From Desulfuromonas sp. (GTDB lineage Bacteria > Desulfobacterota > Desulfuromonadia > Desulfuromonadales > Geothermobacteraceae), in NCBI GenBank assembly GCA_002868905.1, contig PKUA01000032.1:1-48151 (forward strand): DNA of 48,151 nt. Reading direction: 5' to 3'. The number at the start of each line of letters is the position of its first letter. Within the stretch, counting starts at the first letter, position 1. The position numbers were made by a program, and so were the translations under genes. The notes under the pieces are model-generated. The model was given only the letters and a program-made list of their open reading frames with translations. It did no database searches and had not been told where the DNA came from. Shown here one piece after another: positions 26,416 to 36,876 of this stretch.

Positions 26416-27330
26416 ATGAAAGCCATTCTTGTTGCCGAATCGAGACAGGGAACATTGCTTCCCGGGAGCTATGAAACACTTGCGTTCGCCGAGAAAATCG
26501 TTGCCGAACCGGTCATGTTCCTGGTCGGCAGCCAGGCCTCCCTGCCGGCGTTCCCGGGGCGGCTCTACCTGGCCGACGCCGACGTGGCTGGCGAGTACAA
26601 CCCCGAGGAGCATCTGCGGCTGTTGCAGGAGGTCGTGGCCAAGGAGGCCCCTCAAATAATTGTTTTTCTGCATTCGTCCTATGGTTGGGATCTGGCGCCG
26701 AGACTCGCTTTCGCCCTCGGTGCCGGCCAGGTATCGGAAGTGGTCGATTGCCAGGAGGGTGCCATGGTTGTGCCGGCCTGCAATTCCAAGCTGCGGCGGG
26801 TGGTCAGGTCGTCCGGCGACGTAACCGTCGTGACGTTACAGGCCGGGGCTTTCAGCCTTGCGAATGAGCCAGGAGGCTCCCCGCAGGTGGAACTGCTGGA
26901 ATCGCGCCACGACGGTCAGGTCGAGTTCCTGGCCTACGAAGCGGGTGAGCTGGGGGGTGTTGACCTCAGCAAGGCCGAGATCGTCGTCAGCGCAGGGCGG
27001 GGTATCGGCAAACCGGAAAACCTGGCGATGGTCGAGGCGCTCGCCAAGGCGCTTGGCGGTGAATACGGAGCGAGCCGCCCGGTCGTCGATGCCGGTTGGG
27101 CGGAGCACACCCGGCAGGTGGGGAGTACCGGGCAGACGGTTTCTCCGAAGCTTTATGTGGCGTGTGGCATCTCCGGAGCGATCCAGCACCTCGCCGGTAT
27201 GAAGAAGTCCGAATTCGTTGTTGCGATCAACACCGATCGTGACGCGCCGATCGGTGAGGTTGCCGATGTCCTGGTGGTTGCCGACCTGAAACAGTTTCTG
27301 CCGGCCCTGACGGCACGTCTATCGGCATGA
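26416..27330 (+). CDS. etfA: Electron transfer flavoprotein, alpha subunit
   Basis: The FAD-binding ETF alpha subunit, about 304 residues. The C-terminal FAD domain is clear: SAGRGIGKPENLAMVEALA, RPVVDAGWAEHTRQVG, SPKLYVACGISGAIQHLAGM and VVAINTDRDAPI. An ATG at 26413 lies two bases from AGGAGG; the next at 26416 gives better spacing, so the difference is one residue. The two subunits with the upstream membrane protein form an electron route for the four dehydrogenation steps encoded downstream. Confidence 0.93.
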   Translation: MKAILVAESRQGTLLPGSYETLAFAEKIVAEPVMFLVGSQASLPAFPGRLYLADADVAGEYNPEEHLRLLQEVVAKEAPQIIVFLHSSYGWDLAPRLAFALGAGQVSEVVDCQEGAMVVPACNSKLRRVVRSSGDVTVVTLQAGAFSLANEPGGSPQVELLESRHDGQVEFLAYEAGELGGVDLSKAEIVVSAGRGIGKPENLAMVEALAKALGGEYGASRPVVDAGWAEHTRQVGSTGQTVSPKLYVACGISGAIQHLAGMKKSEFVVAINTDRDAPIGEVADVLVVADLKQFLPALTARLSA

Positions 27331-27356
27331 CAGCTCCGTGCATGAAAGGAGAGGCA

Positions 27357-28541
27357 ATGATGCAGGAAGTGTTTGTTATTGATGCGTATCGGACTCCCTT
27401 CGGCAGCTTCGGTGGCGTACTCGCGGATGTCCCCGCACCGCGGCTTGCGGAGCCGGTCATCAGGAAACTGCTGGATGCCAACCGGCTCGACGGCGAGCAG
27501 ATCGACCAGGTGATTGCCGGGCAGGTTCTGTCGGGGGGGGTGGGACAGGCTCCGGCCCGACAGGCGATGCGTTTTGCCGAGATCCCCGACAGTGTGCCGG
27601 CGCTGACCATCAACAAGGTGTGTGGCAGCGGCTTGAAGGCCGTGATGCTCGGTGCCGATTCGATCCGCCTTGGCGATTCGTCCCTGGTGATTGCCGGCGG
27701 CATGGAGAATATGTCGCTGGCCCCCTACATCCTTCCCGCACTTCGCAATGGGCAACGCATGGGGCACGCCAAAGCCCTGGACTTGATGGTCTTTGATGGC
27801 CTGACCGACCCCTACAGCGGACGCCACATGGGCGAGGTTGCGGAAGAGAGAGTCGATGTCCACGAGTTTTCGCGGGAGGAGCAGGACGATTATGCTCTTC
27901 GCTCCTATCAACGAGCCCAGCAAGCCGCCAACAGCGGTCTCCTCTCCGAAGAGATCGTGCCGGTGGTCAAGTCGACCCGAAAAGGCGAGGTTTCCGTAGC
28001 CGAGGACGAAGAGCCGTTTCGCGTCGATTTCGAGCGGTTCGGTTCGCTGCGACCGGTCTTCCGCAAGAATGGATCGATCACGGCCGCTAACGCATCAACC
28101 ATCAACGATGGCGCATCGTTTCTGTTGCTGGCGGGAGCCGAGGCCGTTGAAAAGCATGGCCTGAGGCCCAAGGTACGTATCGTCGGCATGTCGACCAACA
28201 GCCTGCACCCGGATCAGTTTCCGGATGCGCCGGTCGGAGCGATCCAGCGGGCCTGTGCGAACGCAGGGCTGCAACCGGAGGATATCGGCCTCTTCGAGAT
28301 CAACGAGGCCTTCGCCGTGGTCGCGATGATTGCCATCAAGGATCTCGGCCTCGACCCGGACCGGGTCAATGTCAACGGCGGAGCTGTCTCGATCGGCCAC
28401 CCGATTGGAGCCAGCGGCGCACGTCTGGCGACGACCCTGATCCATGAAATGAAGCGACGCAATGAACGTTACGGCCTGGCGACGTTGTGTATCGGCGGCG
28501 GCGAGGCAGTCGCGGTGATCCTTGAACGTGCCGATGCCTGA
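27357..28541 (+). CDS. Acetyl-CoA C-acyltransferase (thiolase)
   Basis: Biosynthetic/degradative-type thiolase, 394 residues, cleaving acetoacetyl-CoA (or a longer 3-ketoacyl-CoA) with CoA. Catalytic cysteine lies in NKVCGSGLKAVM (C89), the histidine in SIGHPIGASGARL and the second cysteine in LCIGGGEAVAV; GGMENMS is also present. Start at 27357 is chosen for the AAGGAGAGG site; a frame to 27327 overlaps etfA. It completes butyryl-CoA oxidation with the next genes and would also serve acetoacetyl-CoA from leucine. Confidence 0.92.
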   Translation: MMQEVFVIDAYRTPFGSFGGVLADVPAPRLAEPVIRKLLDANRLDGEQIDQVIAGQVLSGGVGQAPARQAMRFAEIPDSVPALTINKVCGSGLKAVMLGADSIRLGDSSLVIAGGMENMSLAPYILPALRNGQRMGHAKALDLMVFDGLTDPYSGRHMGEVAEERVDVHEFSREEQDDYALRSYQRAQQAANSGLLSEEIVPVVKSTRKGEVSVAEDEEPFRVDFERFGSLRPVFRKNGSITAANASTINDGASFLLLAGAEAVEKHGLRPKVRIVGMSTNSLHPDQFPDAPVGAIQRACANAGLQPEDIGLFEINEAFAVVAMIAIKDLGLDPDRVNVNGGAVSIGHPIGASGARLATTLIHEMKRRNERYGLATLCIGGGEAVAVILERADA

Positions 28542-28583
28542 GGCCAGGCTTAAGCGACCTGTCAACCAGGGAGGAACAGTCGA

Positions 28584-29435
28584 ATGAATTCAATCGAAAC
28601 GATCATGGTCATCGGGGCCGGACAGATGGGCGGCGGGATCGCCCAGGTTGCGGCGCAGTCCGGCCTCCAGGTGTACCTCAATGATATCGACCCGGCGTTT
28701 ATCGATAAAAGGGTCGCCTTTATTGACAAGACCCTGGCTCGCAACGTCGAAAAGGGGAAAATCGGCGAGGATGACCGCAAGGCCGCATTGTCCCGCCTGA
28801 TCCCATCGACGCAGCTGGAAGACGCCTCGAAGGCCGACTTGGTTATTGAAGCCGCGACCGAGAACATGGAGATCAAGGCCGAACTCTTTCGGAAGCTCGA
28901 TACCATAGCTCGTCCCGGAGTGATCCTCGCAACCAACACCTCGTCCCTGCCGATCACGGAAATCGCCGCGGTGACCCGCCGCCCCGAGAGCGTGATCGGC
29001 ATGCATTTCATGAACCCGGTTCCGGTCATGACCCTGGTCGAGATCATCCGGGGGATTGCGACCGGGGACGCCGTGTATCAGGTTGTCGAGGACCTGGCGA
29101 GGCGGATGGGAAAAACTCCGGTCGAAGTGAATGACTATCCGGGGTTTATCTCAAATCGCGTGCTGATGCCGATGATCAATGAGGCGATCTACTGTGTCTA
29201 CGAAGGGGTGGCCGAGCCCGAGGCGGTGGACCAAGTGATGAAGCTCGGCATGAACCACCCGATGGGTCCTTTGACGCTGGCCGACTTCATCGGGCTCGAT
29301 ACCTGCCTCGCGATTATGGAGGTCCTGTACGAGGGCTTCGCGGACAGCAAGTATCGACCCTGTCCGCTGTTGCGAAAAATGGTCAAGGCCGGCTGGCTCG
29401 GCAAAAAAAGCGGCAAAGGCTTCTACTCCTACTGA
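28584..29435 (+). CDS. hbd: 3-hydroxybutyryl-CoA dehydrogenase
   Basis: A 283-residue single-domain-type dehydrogenase. The N-terminal Rossmann motif reads [13 protein letters not shown], then [14 protein letters not shown], the substrate-pocket segment [12 protein letters not shown], and the C-terminal [17 protein letters not shown] and [11 protein letters not shown]. It oxidises (S)-3-hydroxybutyryl-CoA with NAD(P)+. Good GGGAGGA ribosome site. Confidence 0.94.
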   Translation: MNSIETIMVIGAGQMGGGIAQVAAQSGLQVYLNDIDPAFIDKRVAFIDKTLARNVEKGKIGEDDRKAALSRLIPSTQLEDASKADLVIEAATENMEIKAELFRKLDTIARPGVILATNTSSLPITEIAAVTRRPESVIGMHFMNPVPVMTLVEIIRGIATGDAVYQVVEDLARRMGKTPVEVNDYPGFISNRVLMPMINEAIYCVYEGVAEPEAVDQVMKLGMNHPMGPLTLADFIGLDTCLAIMEVLYEGFADSKYRPCPLLRKMVKAGWLGKKSGKGFYSY

Positions 29436-29452
29436 CTTCGCGAGGTCCAGAG

Positions 29453-30235
29453 ATGAACTACGAAAACCTGTTGGTTGAGATCGACGATGACATCGCTGTC
29501 ATTACCATCAACCGTCCCAAGGCACTTAATGCGCTGAATACTGCCGTTCTCGAAGAGCTTGAGCATGCTTTTTCAGATTTGCTGAAGCGGCCGCAGCTTG
29601 CCTGCGTCATCCTGACCGGCAGCGGCGAAAAGGCCTTTGTCGCCGGAGCCGATATTGCCGTCATGCAGGCCATGACCGCTGTTGAAGCCGAGAGCTTTGC
29701 ACGGCTCGGCCACCGGGTCTTCAATGCCATCGAGGCCTTCCCGCGGCCGGTCATCGCCGCGGTCAACGGCTTTGCCCTCGGCGGTGGCTGCGAGCTGGCC
29801 ATGGCCTGTGACGTCCGGATCGCTGCGGTCAATGCCCGCTTCGGGCAGCCCGAAGTCAACCTCGGCGTCATCCCCGGGTTCGGCGGCACCTTGCGGCTCT
29901 CCCGGCTGGTCGGCAAGGGTCGCGCCAAGGAGTTGATTTTCACCGGTGACATGGTCGACGCGGAAGAGGCCTGCCGGATCGGGCTGGCGAACAAGGTGGT
30001 TTCCGCCGATCAACTGCTTGAGGAAGCCGGGCAGATGGCGGTCAAGATTGCCGGCAAGGGACCGCTGGCCGTAACCCTGGCCAAGCAGGCCGTGAATAAC
30101 GGCCTGGAAATGGATCTTGACCGTGCCGGATATTTCGAGGCGAGCCTGTTCGGTCTCTGTTTCTCCAGTGCCGAGCAGAAGGAAGGGATGCTCGCGTTCC
30201 TCGAAAAACGACCGGCCAGATTCCGCGGTGAATGA
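29453..30235 (+). CDS. crt: Enoyl-CoA hydratase (crotonase)
   Basis: A 260-residue crotonase. It has AFVAGADIAVMQ, NGFALGGGCELAMACD and the catalytic region GQPEVNLGVIPGFGGT with both glutamates expected of true hydratases (PEVN and the later KELIFTG region). It hydrates crotonyl-CoA to 3-hydroxybutyryl-CoA, fitting between the acyl-CoA dehydrogenases and Hbd. Confidence 0.93.
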   Translation: MNYENLLVEIDDDIAVITINRPKALNALNTAVLEELEHAFSDLLKRPQLACVILTGSGEKAFVAGADIAVMQAMTAVEAESFARLGHRVFNAIEAFPRPVIAAVNGFALGGGCELAMACDVRIAAVNARFGQPEVNLGVIPGFGGTLRLSRLVGKGRAKELIFTGDMVDAEEACRIGLANKVVSADQLLEEAGQMAVKIAGKGPLAVTLAKQAVNNGLEMDLDRAGYFEASLFGLCFSSAEQKEGMLAFLEKRPARFRGE

Positions 30236-30248
30236 AAGGAACGTTTCG

Positions 30249-31406
30249 ATGTTTCTTGACCTGAGCGAAGAACAGAGCCTGATTCGCGAAACAGCGAGGG
30301 AGTTTGCCGTTGCCGAGCTGGAACCGGTGGCCGCTGCCGTTGACCGCGGTGAGCAGCAGGAGACCTTTTTCGAGAACCTGCGCAAGCTTGCCGACCTCGG
30401 TTTCATGGGTCTCAACGTCAAAGACGAGTTCGGCGGGGCCGAAGCCGGGGTGGTCGCTTTCAGCGTCGCCATCACCGAGCTGTCTCGCGCCTGTGCCTCG
30501 ACGGCTGTGACGGTGTCGGTCAACAACATGGTGTGCGAAGTGATACAGGCCGTTGGCAGTGAGGAACAGAAGCGTAACTACATTCCGAAAATCTGCAGCG
30601 GGGAGTATCTTGCCGGTGCTTTTGCGCTGACCGAGTCGGGGGCGGGGTCCGACCCTGCCGCCATGTCCACGTCGGCGGTTGCGGACGGAGACAGCTATGT
30701 CCTCAACGGCAGCAAGGTCTTCATCACCAGCGCACCCTATGCCGGTGTTTTCGTGGTCTGGGCCGTGACCGACAGTAGCGCCCCGAAGGGGAAGGGGATC
30801 AGCTGCTTTCTGGTCGAGTCGGGCACGCTGGGCTGTCGCGTCGGACGGGCCGAAGAGAAGATGGGACAACATGCGTCGGCGACCACTGAGGTCCTCTTCG
30901 AGGATTGCCGGGTCCCCGCCAGCGCCATGCTGGGGTGCCCCAACGAAGGTTATCGTGTCGCCGTGGGCGAACTCGCCGGTGGACGGATCGGAATCGGCTC
31001 ACTCGCGCTCGGGATCGGGCAGGCCGCCATCGAGGCCGCGGCCCGCTACTCCCTCGAACGGAAGCAGTTCGGTCAGCAGATCAGCGACTTTCAGGCGATC
31101 CAGTGGAAGATCGCCGATGCCGCAACCGATCTTGAGGCGGCCCGCCTTCTCCTGATGAATGCCGCTTATCGCAAGGAACAGGGGCGGTCTTTCGCTAAGG
31201 AGGCCTCGATGGCCAAGCTTTTTGCCACGGAGGCTGCGAACCGCGGTTGCTACGAGGCGATGCAGATTTTCGGGGGATATGGCTACACCTCGGAATTCCC
31301 GGTCGAGCGCTACTGTCGTGATGTCCGGATTACGACCATCTACGAGGGGACCAGCGAAATCCAGCGCATGATTATTGCCCGGGAGGTCCTGCGTAACCTA
31401 GCCTGA
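30249..31406 (+). CDS. Acyl-CoA dehydrogenase (short-chain type)
   Basis: A 385-residue FAD enzyme that makes the 2-enoyl-CoA and hands electrons to [17 protein letters not shown] and [13 protein letters not shown] form the flavin and substrate site; the catalytic glutamate is in [11 protein letters not shown] (E366), the position used by butyryl-CoA-type enzymes. Start at 30249 has AAAGGAA; a longer frame to 30117 runs inside the crotonase gene. A second short-chain enzyme follows; which acts on n-butyryl- and which on a branched acyl-CoA cannot be read from the sequence. Confidence 0.92.
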   Translation: MFLDLSEEQSLIRETAREFAVAELEPVAAAVDRGEQQETFFENLRKLADLGFMGLNVKDEFGGAEAGVVAFSVAITELSRACASTAVTVSVNNMVCEVIQAVGSEEQKRNYIPKICSGEYLAGAFALTESGAGSDPAAMSTSAVADGDSYVLNGSKVFITSAPYAGVFVVWAVTDSSAPKGKGISCFLVESGTLGCRVGRAEEKMGQHASATTEVLFEDCRVPASAMLGCPNEGYRVAVGELAGGRIGIGSLALGIGQAAIEAAARYSLERKQFGQQISDFQAIQWKIADAATDLEAARLLLMNAAYRKEQGRSFAKEASMAKLFATEAANRGCYEAMQIFGGYGYTSEFPVERYCRDVRITTIYEGTSEIQRMIIAREVLRNLA

Positions 31407-31461
31407 GCGCCAGATCCCCGAAGAAAAACCGGCAGATACCATATGTGAAGGAGGATGTCCG

Positions 31462-32610
31462 ATGTATTTTCAATTGACCGAAGAACAGAGCCTTGTGCGC
31501 GAGACAGTCCGCAGTTTTGCGGAGAAGGAGTTGGCCCCGTCCGCGGCGGAACGGGATGAGCTGGAGCGGTTCGACCGGGATTTGATGTTCGACAAACTGG
31601 CCGAACTGGGACTGGCCGGGATCGTGTTTCCCGAGGAGTATGGTGGTGCGGGGGCCGATTATATCAGTTACGCGATTGCGGTCGAAGAGTTGTCCAGGGT
31701 CTGCGCCTCGACGGGCGTGACCCTTTCGGCCCACCTGTCTCTCGGCGCCAACCCGGTCTGGTTGTTCGGCAGCGAAGAGCAAAAGAAGACCTTCCTGGTG
31801 CCGATGGCCGAGGGAACCAAACTCGGTGCCTTCGGCCTCACAGAGCCGACCGCCGGGTCCGATGCCGGTGGAACCAAGACCTTCGCAGTGCGTGATGGCG
31901 ACGAATGGGTGCTCAACGGCAGCAAGATCTTCATTACAAATGGCGGTGATGCGGAGATCTACATTGTCTTCGCCCGGACCGACAAGGATGCGCAAAAACA
32001 TCACGGCATCAGCGCCTTCATCGTCGAGAAGGGGACGCCCGGATTCAATTTCGGCAAGAAGGAACAGAAGATGGGGATCCGCTCATCGCCCACCTGCGAG
32101 TTGGTCTTCGAAAACTGCCGGATTCCTGCCGGGAATCTGTTGGGAAAAGAGGGTGAAGGCTTCAAGATCGCCATGAAGACTCTTGACGGGGGGCGTATCG
32201 GGATTGCGGCCCAGGCGTTGGGAATCGCTCAGGGTGCCTATGAGCAGTCCTTGAGCTATGCTCTCGACCGTAAGCAGTTCAACCAGCCGATCGCAGGCTT
32301 CCAGGCCGTTCAGTTTATCCTTGCCGACATGGCGTTGCGCATCGAGGCATCACGCCTGCTGGTTTACCAGTCCGCCTGGCGAGCCAGCGCCGGTCTCGCT
32401 TACGGCAAGGAGTCGGCGATGGCCAAGTTGAGTGCCTCAGAGACGGCGATGTGGGTTACGACCAAGGCGGTCCAGGTGCACGGCGGGTACGGTTACACCC
32501 GGGAGTTTCCGGTTGAGCGGATGATGCGGGACGCCAAGATCACCGAGATTTACGAAGGTACCAGCGAAGTTCAGAGAGTCGTGATCGGTGCCGCGGTGGC
32601 CCGTGGCTGA
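31462..32610 (+). CDS. Acyl-CoA dehydrogenase (short-chain type), second copy
   Basis: A 382-residue paralogue with [33 protein letters not shown], and catalytic glutamate in [11 protein letters not shown] (E365). AAGGAGGATG ribosome site. It is closer to classical butyryl-CoA dehydrogenases than the preceding gene in its substrate loop, but this is a soft judgement. The pair would cover n-butyryl-CoA from IcmF and a second straight or branched acyl-CoA. Confidence 0.92.
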   Translation: MYFQLTEEQSLVRETVRSFAEKELAPSAAERDELERFDRDLMFDKLAELGLAGIVFPEEYGGAGADYISYAIAVEELSRVCASTGVTLSAHLSLGANPVWLFGSEEQKKTFLVPMAEGTKLGAFGLTEPTAGSDAGGTKTFAVRDGDEWVLNGSKIFITNGGDAEIYIVFARTDKDAQKHHGISAFIVEKGTPGFNFGKKEQKMGIRSSPTCELVFENCRIPAGNLLGKEGEGFKIAMKTLDGGRIGIAAQALGIAQGAYEQSLSYALDRKQFNQPIAGFQAVQFILADMALRIEASRLLVYQSAWRASAGLAYGKESAMAKLSASETAMWVTTKAVQVHGGYGYTREFPVERMMRDAKITEIYEGTSEVQRVVIGAAVARG

Positions 32611-32657
32611 ACCGGGTGAGATGAGGCTCTCTTGAGCCTGGAAACGAGGGATAAGAT

Positions 32658-33194
32658 ATGACCGGACAATTGGACGAAGGAGTCGCTCTGCTGAGAGATC
32701 TGAGCAAGGATGAACTGATCTCCATCATCATCGATGATGCCAAGAACTGGCTCGCCCACGACGGGCTCTGGTTCCAGGCGGTTGAACGGATGCATGGCAT
32801 GGACCAGGCAATCGAAGCAGATCGTGCCGCCTGGCAGAAGTTTACCGTCATCGAAGCCCAGCGCATCATGAACCGGCTTGGCATTGAGCCCGGCGGTGGA
32901 ATCCCGGCCCTGGTCGAGTGTCTCAAACATCGCCTTTACGCCAGGCTGAATCTGCAGGAGGCGGTTGAGATCTCCGAATCGCGTGTCGTTTTTAGAATGG
33001 TCGATTGCCGGGTCCAGTCGGCCCGCAAGCGCAAAGGTTTGCCTGATTTTCCCTGCAAGAGTGTGGGGCTGGTCGAGTACGCGGAGTTTGCCCGTACGGT
33101 CGATCCCAGGATCGAAACGCGCTGCATCGCCTGCCCGCCGGATCCGCACCCCGACGCCTACTGGTGTGCGTGGGAGTTTGTTCTTAAAGGGTGA
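32658..33194 (+). CDS. Conserved-looking protein of unknown function (possibly DUF6125-like)
   Basis: A 178-residue soluble protein between two acyl-CoA dehydrogenase genes. N-terminal half is helical (SKDELISIIIDDAKNWLAHD, LWFQAVERMHGMDQAIEAD). The C-terminal half ends in a cysteine/histidine cluster (VDCRVQSARKRKGL, then FPCKSVG, then RCIACPPDPHPDAYWCAW) that could bind a metal or cofactor. I recall similar proteins grouped as DUF6125 / aminothiazoline-carboxylate hydrolase-like, but cannot confirm it here. The GAGGGAT site and tight operon placement show it is a real gene; its role in leucine oxidation is open. Confidence 0.8.
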   Translation: MTGQLDEGVALLRDLSKDELISIIIDDAKNWLAHDGLWFQAVERMHGMDQAIEADRAAWQKFTVIEAQRIMNRLGIEPGGGIPALVECLKHRLYARLNLQEAVEISESRVVFRMVDCRVQSARKRKGLPDFPCKSVGLVEYAEFARTVDPRIETRCIACPPDPHPDAYWCAWEFVLKG

Positions 33195-33256
33195 CGGGTC
33201 CTGTGTCGATGGACCTTTTCGAGAGAACCTAAACAGAGTCAGTGATGGAGCAAGGT

Positions 33257-34423
33257 ATGGAATCCTATCCGACATTGAATTTCCAGTTGGGCGATACGGT
33301 TGATCTGCTTCGCGAAACGGTTCGTGCCTTTGCCGCGGATGAGGTCGCCCCGAGGGCGGCGGAGATTGACCAACAAAACGAGTTCCCGACAGATCTCTGG
33401 AGAAAGATGGGAGATCTGGGGCTGCTGGGCATCACGGTTCCCGACGAGTACGGTGGCGCCGAGATGGGCTACCTCGAGCATGTCGTCGTCATGGAGGAGT
33501 TGAGTCGCGCTTCGGCGTCGGTCGCCCTTTCGTACGGTGCCCACTCCAATCTCTGCGTGAACCAGATCTTCCGGAACGGCACCGCAGAGCAGCGGCAGCG
33601 CTACCTGCCGAAGTTGATCAGCGGCGAACATGTTGGTGCATTGGCCATGAGCGAAGCCGGTGCGGGCTCTGATGTCGTCGGCATGCGACTGCGCGCCGAC
33701 AAGCAGGGTGATGCCTACATTCTCAACGGCAACAAGATGTGGATCACCAACGGTCCGGATGCAGACACCCTGGTGGTCTATGCGAAGAACGACATGGATG
33801 CCGGCGCCCATGGCATTACCGCCTTCTTGGTCGAAAAAGGGATGCCCGGGTTCTCCACGGCCCAAAAACTCGACAAGCTCGGCATGCGTGGCAGCAACAC
33901 TTGCGAACTTGTGTTCGAAAACTGCGAGGTTTCCGAGGAAAACGTGCTCGGGGAAGTCGGCAAGGGGGTCAAGGTCCTGATGAGCGGGCTCGATTACGAA
34001 CGGGCCGTTCTTGCCGGCGGCCCGCTCGGCATTATGGCTGCCTGCCTCGACGTGGTGCTCCCCTATGTCCATGAGCGGAAGCAGTTCGGTCATGCGATCG
34101 GCGAATTTCAACTCATGCAGGGGAAAGTCGCCGACATGTACACGACCCTGAATTGTTGCCGGGCTTATGTCTATGCCGTGGCCAAGGCGTGCAACGTTCA
34201 GGGCTCTTTGCGCAAGGATGCGGCCGGGGCCATCCTCTATTCCGCAGAGCGTGCGACCCAGGTCGCCCTGGACGCCATCCAGTGCCTCGGCGGGAACGGT
34301 TACATCAACGAGTACCCCACCGGCCGCCTTTTGCGCGACGCAAAGCTCTATGAAATCGGCGCGGGGACGAGCGAGATCAGGCGGATGCTCATCGGTCGGG
34401 AGCTGTTTCAGCAGACCGCATGA
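33257..34423 (+). CDS. ivd: Isovaleryl-CoA dehydrogenase
   Basis: Oxidises isovaleryl-CoA to 3-methylcrotonyl-CoA, the first committed step after leucine transamination and decarboxylation. The family marker is the relocated catalytic glutamate, here E248 in [15 protein letters not shown], while the site used by other acyl-CoA dehydrogenases carries glycine (YEIGAGTSE). The end is almost identical in pattern to mammalian isovaleryl-CoA dehydrogenase ([27 protein letters not shown]). The ATG at 33257 follows GGAG by six bases; ATG 33245 would add four residues. Confidence 0.95.
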   Translation: MESYPTLNFQLGDTVDLLRETVRAFAADEVAPRAAEIDQQNEFPTDLWRKMGDLGLLGITVPDEYGGAEMGYLEHVVVMEELSRASASVALSYGAHSNLCVNQIFRNGTAEQRQRYLPKLISGEHVGALAMSEAGAGSDVVGMRLRADKQGDAYILNGNKMWITNGPDADTLVVYAKNDMDAGAHGITAFLVEKGMPGFSTAQKLDKLGMRGSNTCELVFENCEVSEENVLGEVGKGVKVLMSGLDYERAVLAGGPLGIMAACLDVVLPYVHERKQFGHAIGEFQLMQGKVADMYTTLNCCRAYVYAVAKACNVQGSLRKDAAGAILYSAERATQVALDAIQCLGGNGYINEYPTGRLLRDAKLYEIGAGTSEIRRMLIGRELFQQTA

Positions 34424-34439
34424 TTGTGGATGGAAGGAA

Positions 34440-35249
34440 ATGATGATCGAGAAAAGGGCATACACCGCCATGGTGGATGGGGAAGACCTGCACGTCTGTC
34501 GCTTGGGCACCCGAGGCGACAGCGGACAGGACCCGACCCTGGTTTTTTTGCACGAAGCGCTCGGCAGCGTTGCACAATGGCGAGATTTTCCGGAGCTTCT
34601 GTCTGCAAAGTGTGCCCTGCCCGCGCTGATCTACGACCGTTGTGGTTTCGGTTTGTCACAGCCGAAAGTCGATTCCAGGGGGGAGGGTTACCTGACGAGG
34701 GACATGGAGAGCCTCAAGTCCCTGCTTGATGACTGTTCCATTGAGCAGGCCGTGCTGGTTGGCCACAGTGACGGGGCAACTCTGGCCCTGCTCTTTGCCG
34801 CGGCCTTCCCGGAGCGTGTTGCGGCTGTGGTGAGCGAGGCAGCCCACCTCTTTGTCGAAGACGAGACCCTTGCCGGCATCAATGCGGCTGTCCAACGCTG
34901 GAAAAACACCGATTTTCGCCGGAGACTCGAGCTCTACCACGGACTGAAGACCGAACAGGTCTTCTGGAACTGGGCCGGCACCTGGCTCGACCCCGCCTTT
35001 CGTCGCTGGAACATCGCAGCCGAGGTCGCAAGAGTTTCCTGCCCCGTACTGGCGATTCAGGGAGGGGATGATGGGTTCGGAACGGTGCGGCAACTCGATA
35101 CACTCTGCACACTGGTCGGCGGTCCTCACGTACGCTGCCTGATTGACGACTGCGGGCATGTCCCGCATCACCAGGCCAGAGAAGAGGTCCTGGACGAGAT
35201 GGCCAGGTTTGTTGCTGGTCTCGATTCTTGCCATAGGCAGCCGGAATGA
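34440..35249 (+). CDS. Alpha/beta-hydrolase fold protein
   Basis: A 269-residue hydrolase with [14 protein letters not shown], the nucleophile elbow [12 protein letters not shown] (serine), acidic residue region IQGGDDGFG and histidine in DDCGHVPHH. Start at 34440 (or 34443) with GGAAGGAA. It lies between ivd and the carboxylase beta gene. A thioesterase or ester hydrolase removing stalled CoA intermediates is a plausible guess, but no substrate can be assigned. Confidence 0.85.
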   Translation: MMIEKRAYTAMVDGEDLHVCRLGTRGDSGQDPTLVFLHEALGSVAQWRDFPELLSAKCALPALIYDRCGFGLSQPKVDSRGEGYLTRDMESLKSLLDDCSIEQAVLVGHSDGATLALLFAAAFPERVAAVVSEAAHLFVEDETLAGINAAVQRWKNTDFRRRLELYHGLKTEQVFWNWAGTWLDPAFRRWNIAAEVARVSCPVLAIQGGDDGFGTVRQLDTLCTLVGGPHVRCLIDDCGHVPHHQAREEVLDEMARFVAGLDSCHRQPE

Positions 35250-35265
35250 AAGGATAGAGGCCCCA

Positions 35266-36873
35266 ATGACGATCCTGAACAGTTCGATTGACAAGAATTC
35301 GGATGATTTCCGAGGCAACCAGCGGGCGATGCAGCTTTTGATCGACGATCTCGAGGCCCGGGTCGCGCAGATCAAGCAGGGAGGGGGCGAGAAGGCTCGG
35401 GACAAGCATGTCAGCCGCGGCAAGTTGCTGCCGAGGGAGCGGATACGGGAGTTGCTCGATGTCGGCTCCCCGTTTCTGGAGTTGTCGCAGTTCGCAGCGT
35501 ATAACATGTACGGCGGGGGCATTCCGGCGGCCGGCCTGATCACCGGGATTGGCCGAGTCATGGGCCAGGAGTGCATGATCGTCGTCAATGACGCGACGGT
35601 CAAGGGCGGAACCTATTTCCCGATCACCGTCAAAAAGCATTTGCGAGCGCAGGAGATCGCCAGGGAGAATCATCTGCCATGCATCTATCTCGTTGACTCG
35701 GGGGGGGCCAACCTGCCGGAACAGGACGAGGTTTTTCCCGATCGTGACCATTTCGGGCGGATTTTTTACAACCAGGCGACCCTTTCGGCGGCGAATATTC
35801 CCCAGATAGCGGTCGTGATGGGGTCCTGCACGGCCGGTGGCGCCTATGTTCCGGCGATGTCCGACGAGAGCGTGATCGTCAAGGGGAACGGCACGATCTT
35901 TCTCGGCGGCCCCCCCCTGGTCAAGGCCGCTACCGGCGAAGTGGTCTCGGCCGAGGACCTCGGCGGGGCCGATATCCATTGCCGTACCTCCGGGGTGACT
36001 GATCATTATGCGGAGAACGATTCCCACGCGCTGGCGTTAACGCGACAAATCGTCAGCCACCTGAATCGGACCAAACCGCCCGCTTCGAACCTCAGAGAAC
36101 CCCGTGAACCACTGTATGACCCGGTCGAGCTCGGCGGTATTATACCGGCCGATATCCGCAAGCCCTACGATGTCCGCGATGTCATCGCCCGGATCGTTGA
36201 CGGGAGCGAATTCGATGAATTCAAGAAACTCTTCGGGTCGACCCTGGTGTGCGGGTTTGCCCATATCTGGGGCTACCCGGTCGGGATTCTCGCCAATAAC
36301 GGCATCCTGTTTTCCGAATCGGCACTCAAAGGGACGCACTTCATCGAACTCTGCTGCCAGCGGGGCATCCCATTGGTCTTCCTGCAGAACATTACCGGTT
36401 TCATGGTCGGCAGCAAGTATGAGGCCGGGGGGATTGCCAAGGACGGGGCCAAGATGGTGACCGCGGTGGCGTGCGCCGAGGTTCCGAAGTTTACCGTGAT
36501 AGTCGGCGGCAGTTTCGGTGCGGGGAATTACGGCATGTGCGGACGTGCTTATGGGCCGCGCATGTTGTGGATGTGGCCCAATGCACGTATCTCCGTCATG
36601 GGGGGGGAGCAGGCTGCCAGCGTTCTGGCCCAGGTGAAACGGGATGCCATCGAGGCGGGCGGGGGAGCATGGAGCCCGGAGGACGAGGAGACATTCAAAA
36701 GTCCGATCCGCGACCAGTATGAAACCCAGGGGCACCCCTACTATGCAAGCGCAAGGCTCTGGGATGACGGCATTATCAAACCTGGCGACACGCGCATGGT
36801 CCTCGGGCTCGGGCTTTCGGCAGCCCGGAATGCCCCTTCGAAAGAGACCCCTTTTGGAATCTTCAGGATGTGA
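35266..36873 (+). CDS. liuB: 3-methylcrotonyl-CoA carboxylase, beta (carboxyltransferase) subunit
   Basis: Transfers CO2 from biotin to 3-methylcrotonyl-CoA. At 535 residues it is the normal length. Evidence: [10 protein letters not shown], the two acyl-CoA/biotin oxyanion segments [16 protein letters not shown] and [19 protein letters not shown], and [18 protein letters not shown], a segment typical of methylcrotonyl- rather than propionyl-CoA carboxylases. The biotin-bearing partner lies two genes downstream. Confidence 0.94.
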   Translation: MTILNSSIDKNSDDFRGNQRAMQLLIDDLEARVAQIKQGGGEKARDKHVSRGKLLPRERIRELLDVGSPFLELSQFAAYNMYGGGIPAAGLITGIGRVMGQECMIVVNDATVKGGTYFPITVKKHLRAQEIARENHLPCIYLVDSGGANLPEQDEVFPDRDHFGRIFYNQATLSAANIPQIAVVMGSCTAGGAYVPAMSDESVIVKGNGTIFLGGPPLVKAATGEVVSAEDLGGADIHCRTSGVTDHYAENDSHALALTRQIVSHLNRTKPPASNLREPREPLYDPVELGGIIPADIRKPYDVRDVIARIVDGSEFDEFKKLFGSTLVCGFAHIWGYPVGILANNGILFSESALKGTHFIELCCQRGIPLVFLQNITGFMVGSKYEAGGIAKDGAKMVTAVACAEVPKFTVIVGGSFGAGNYGMCGRAYGPRMLWMWPNARISVMGGEQAASVLAQVKRDAIEAGGGAWSPEDEETFKSPIRDQYETQGHPYYASARLWDDGIIKPGDTRMVLGLGLSAARNAPSKETPFGIFRM

Positions 36874-36876
36874 GCT

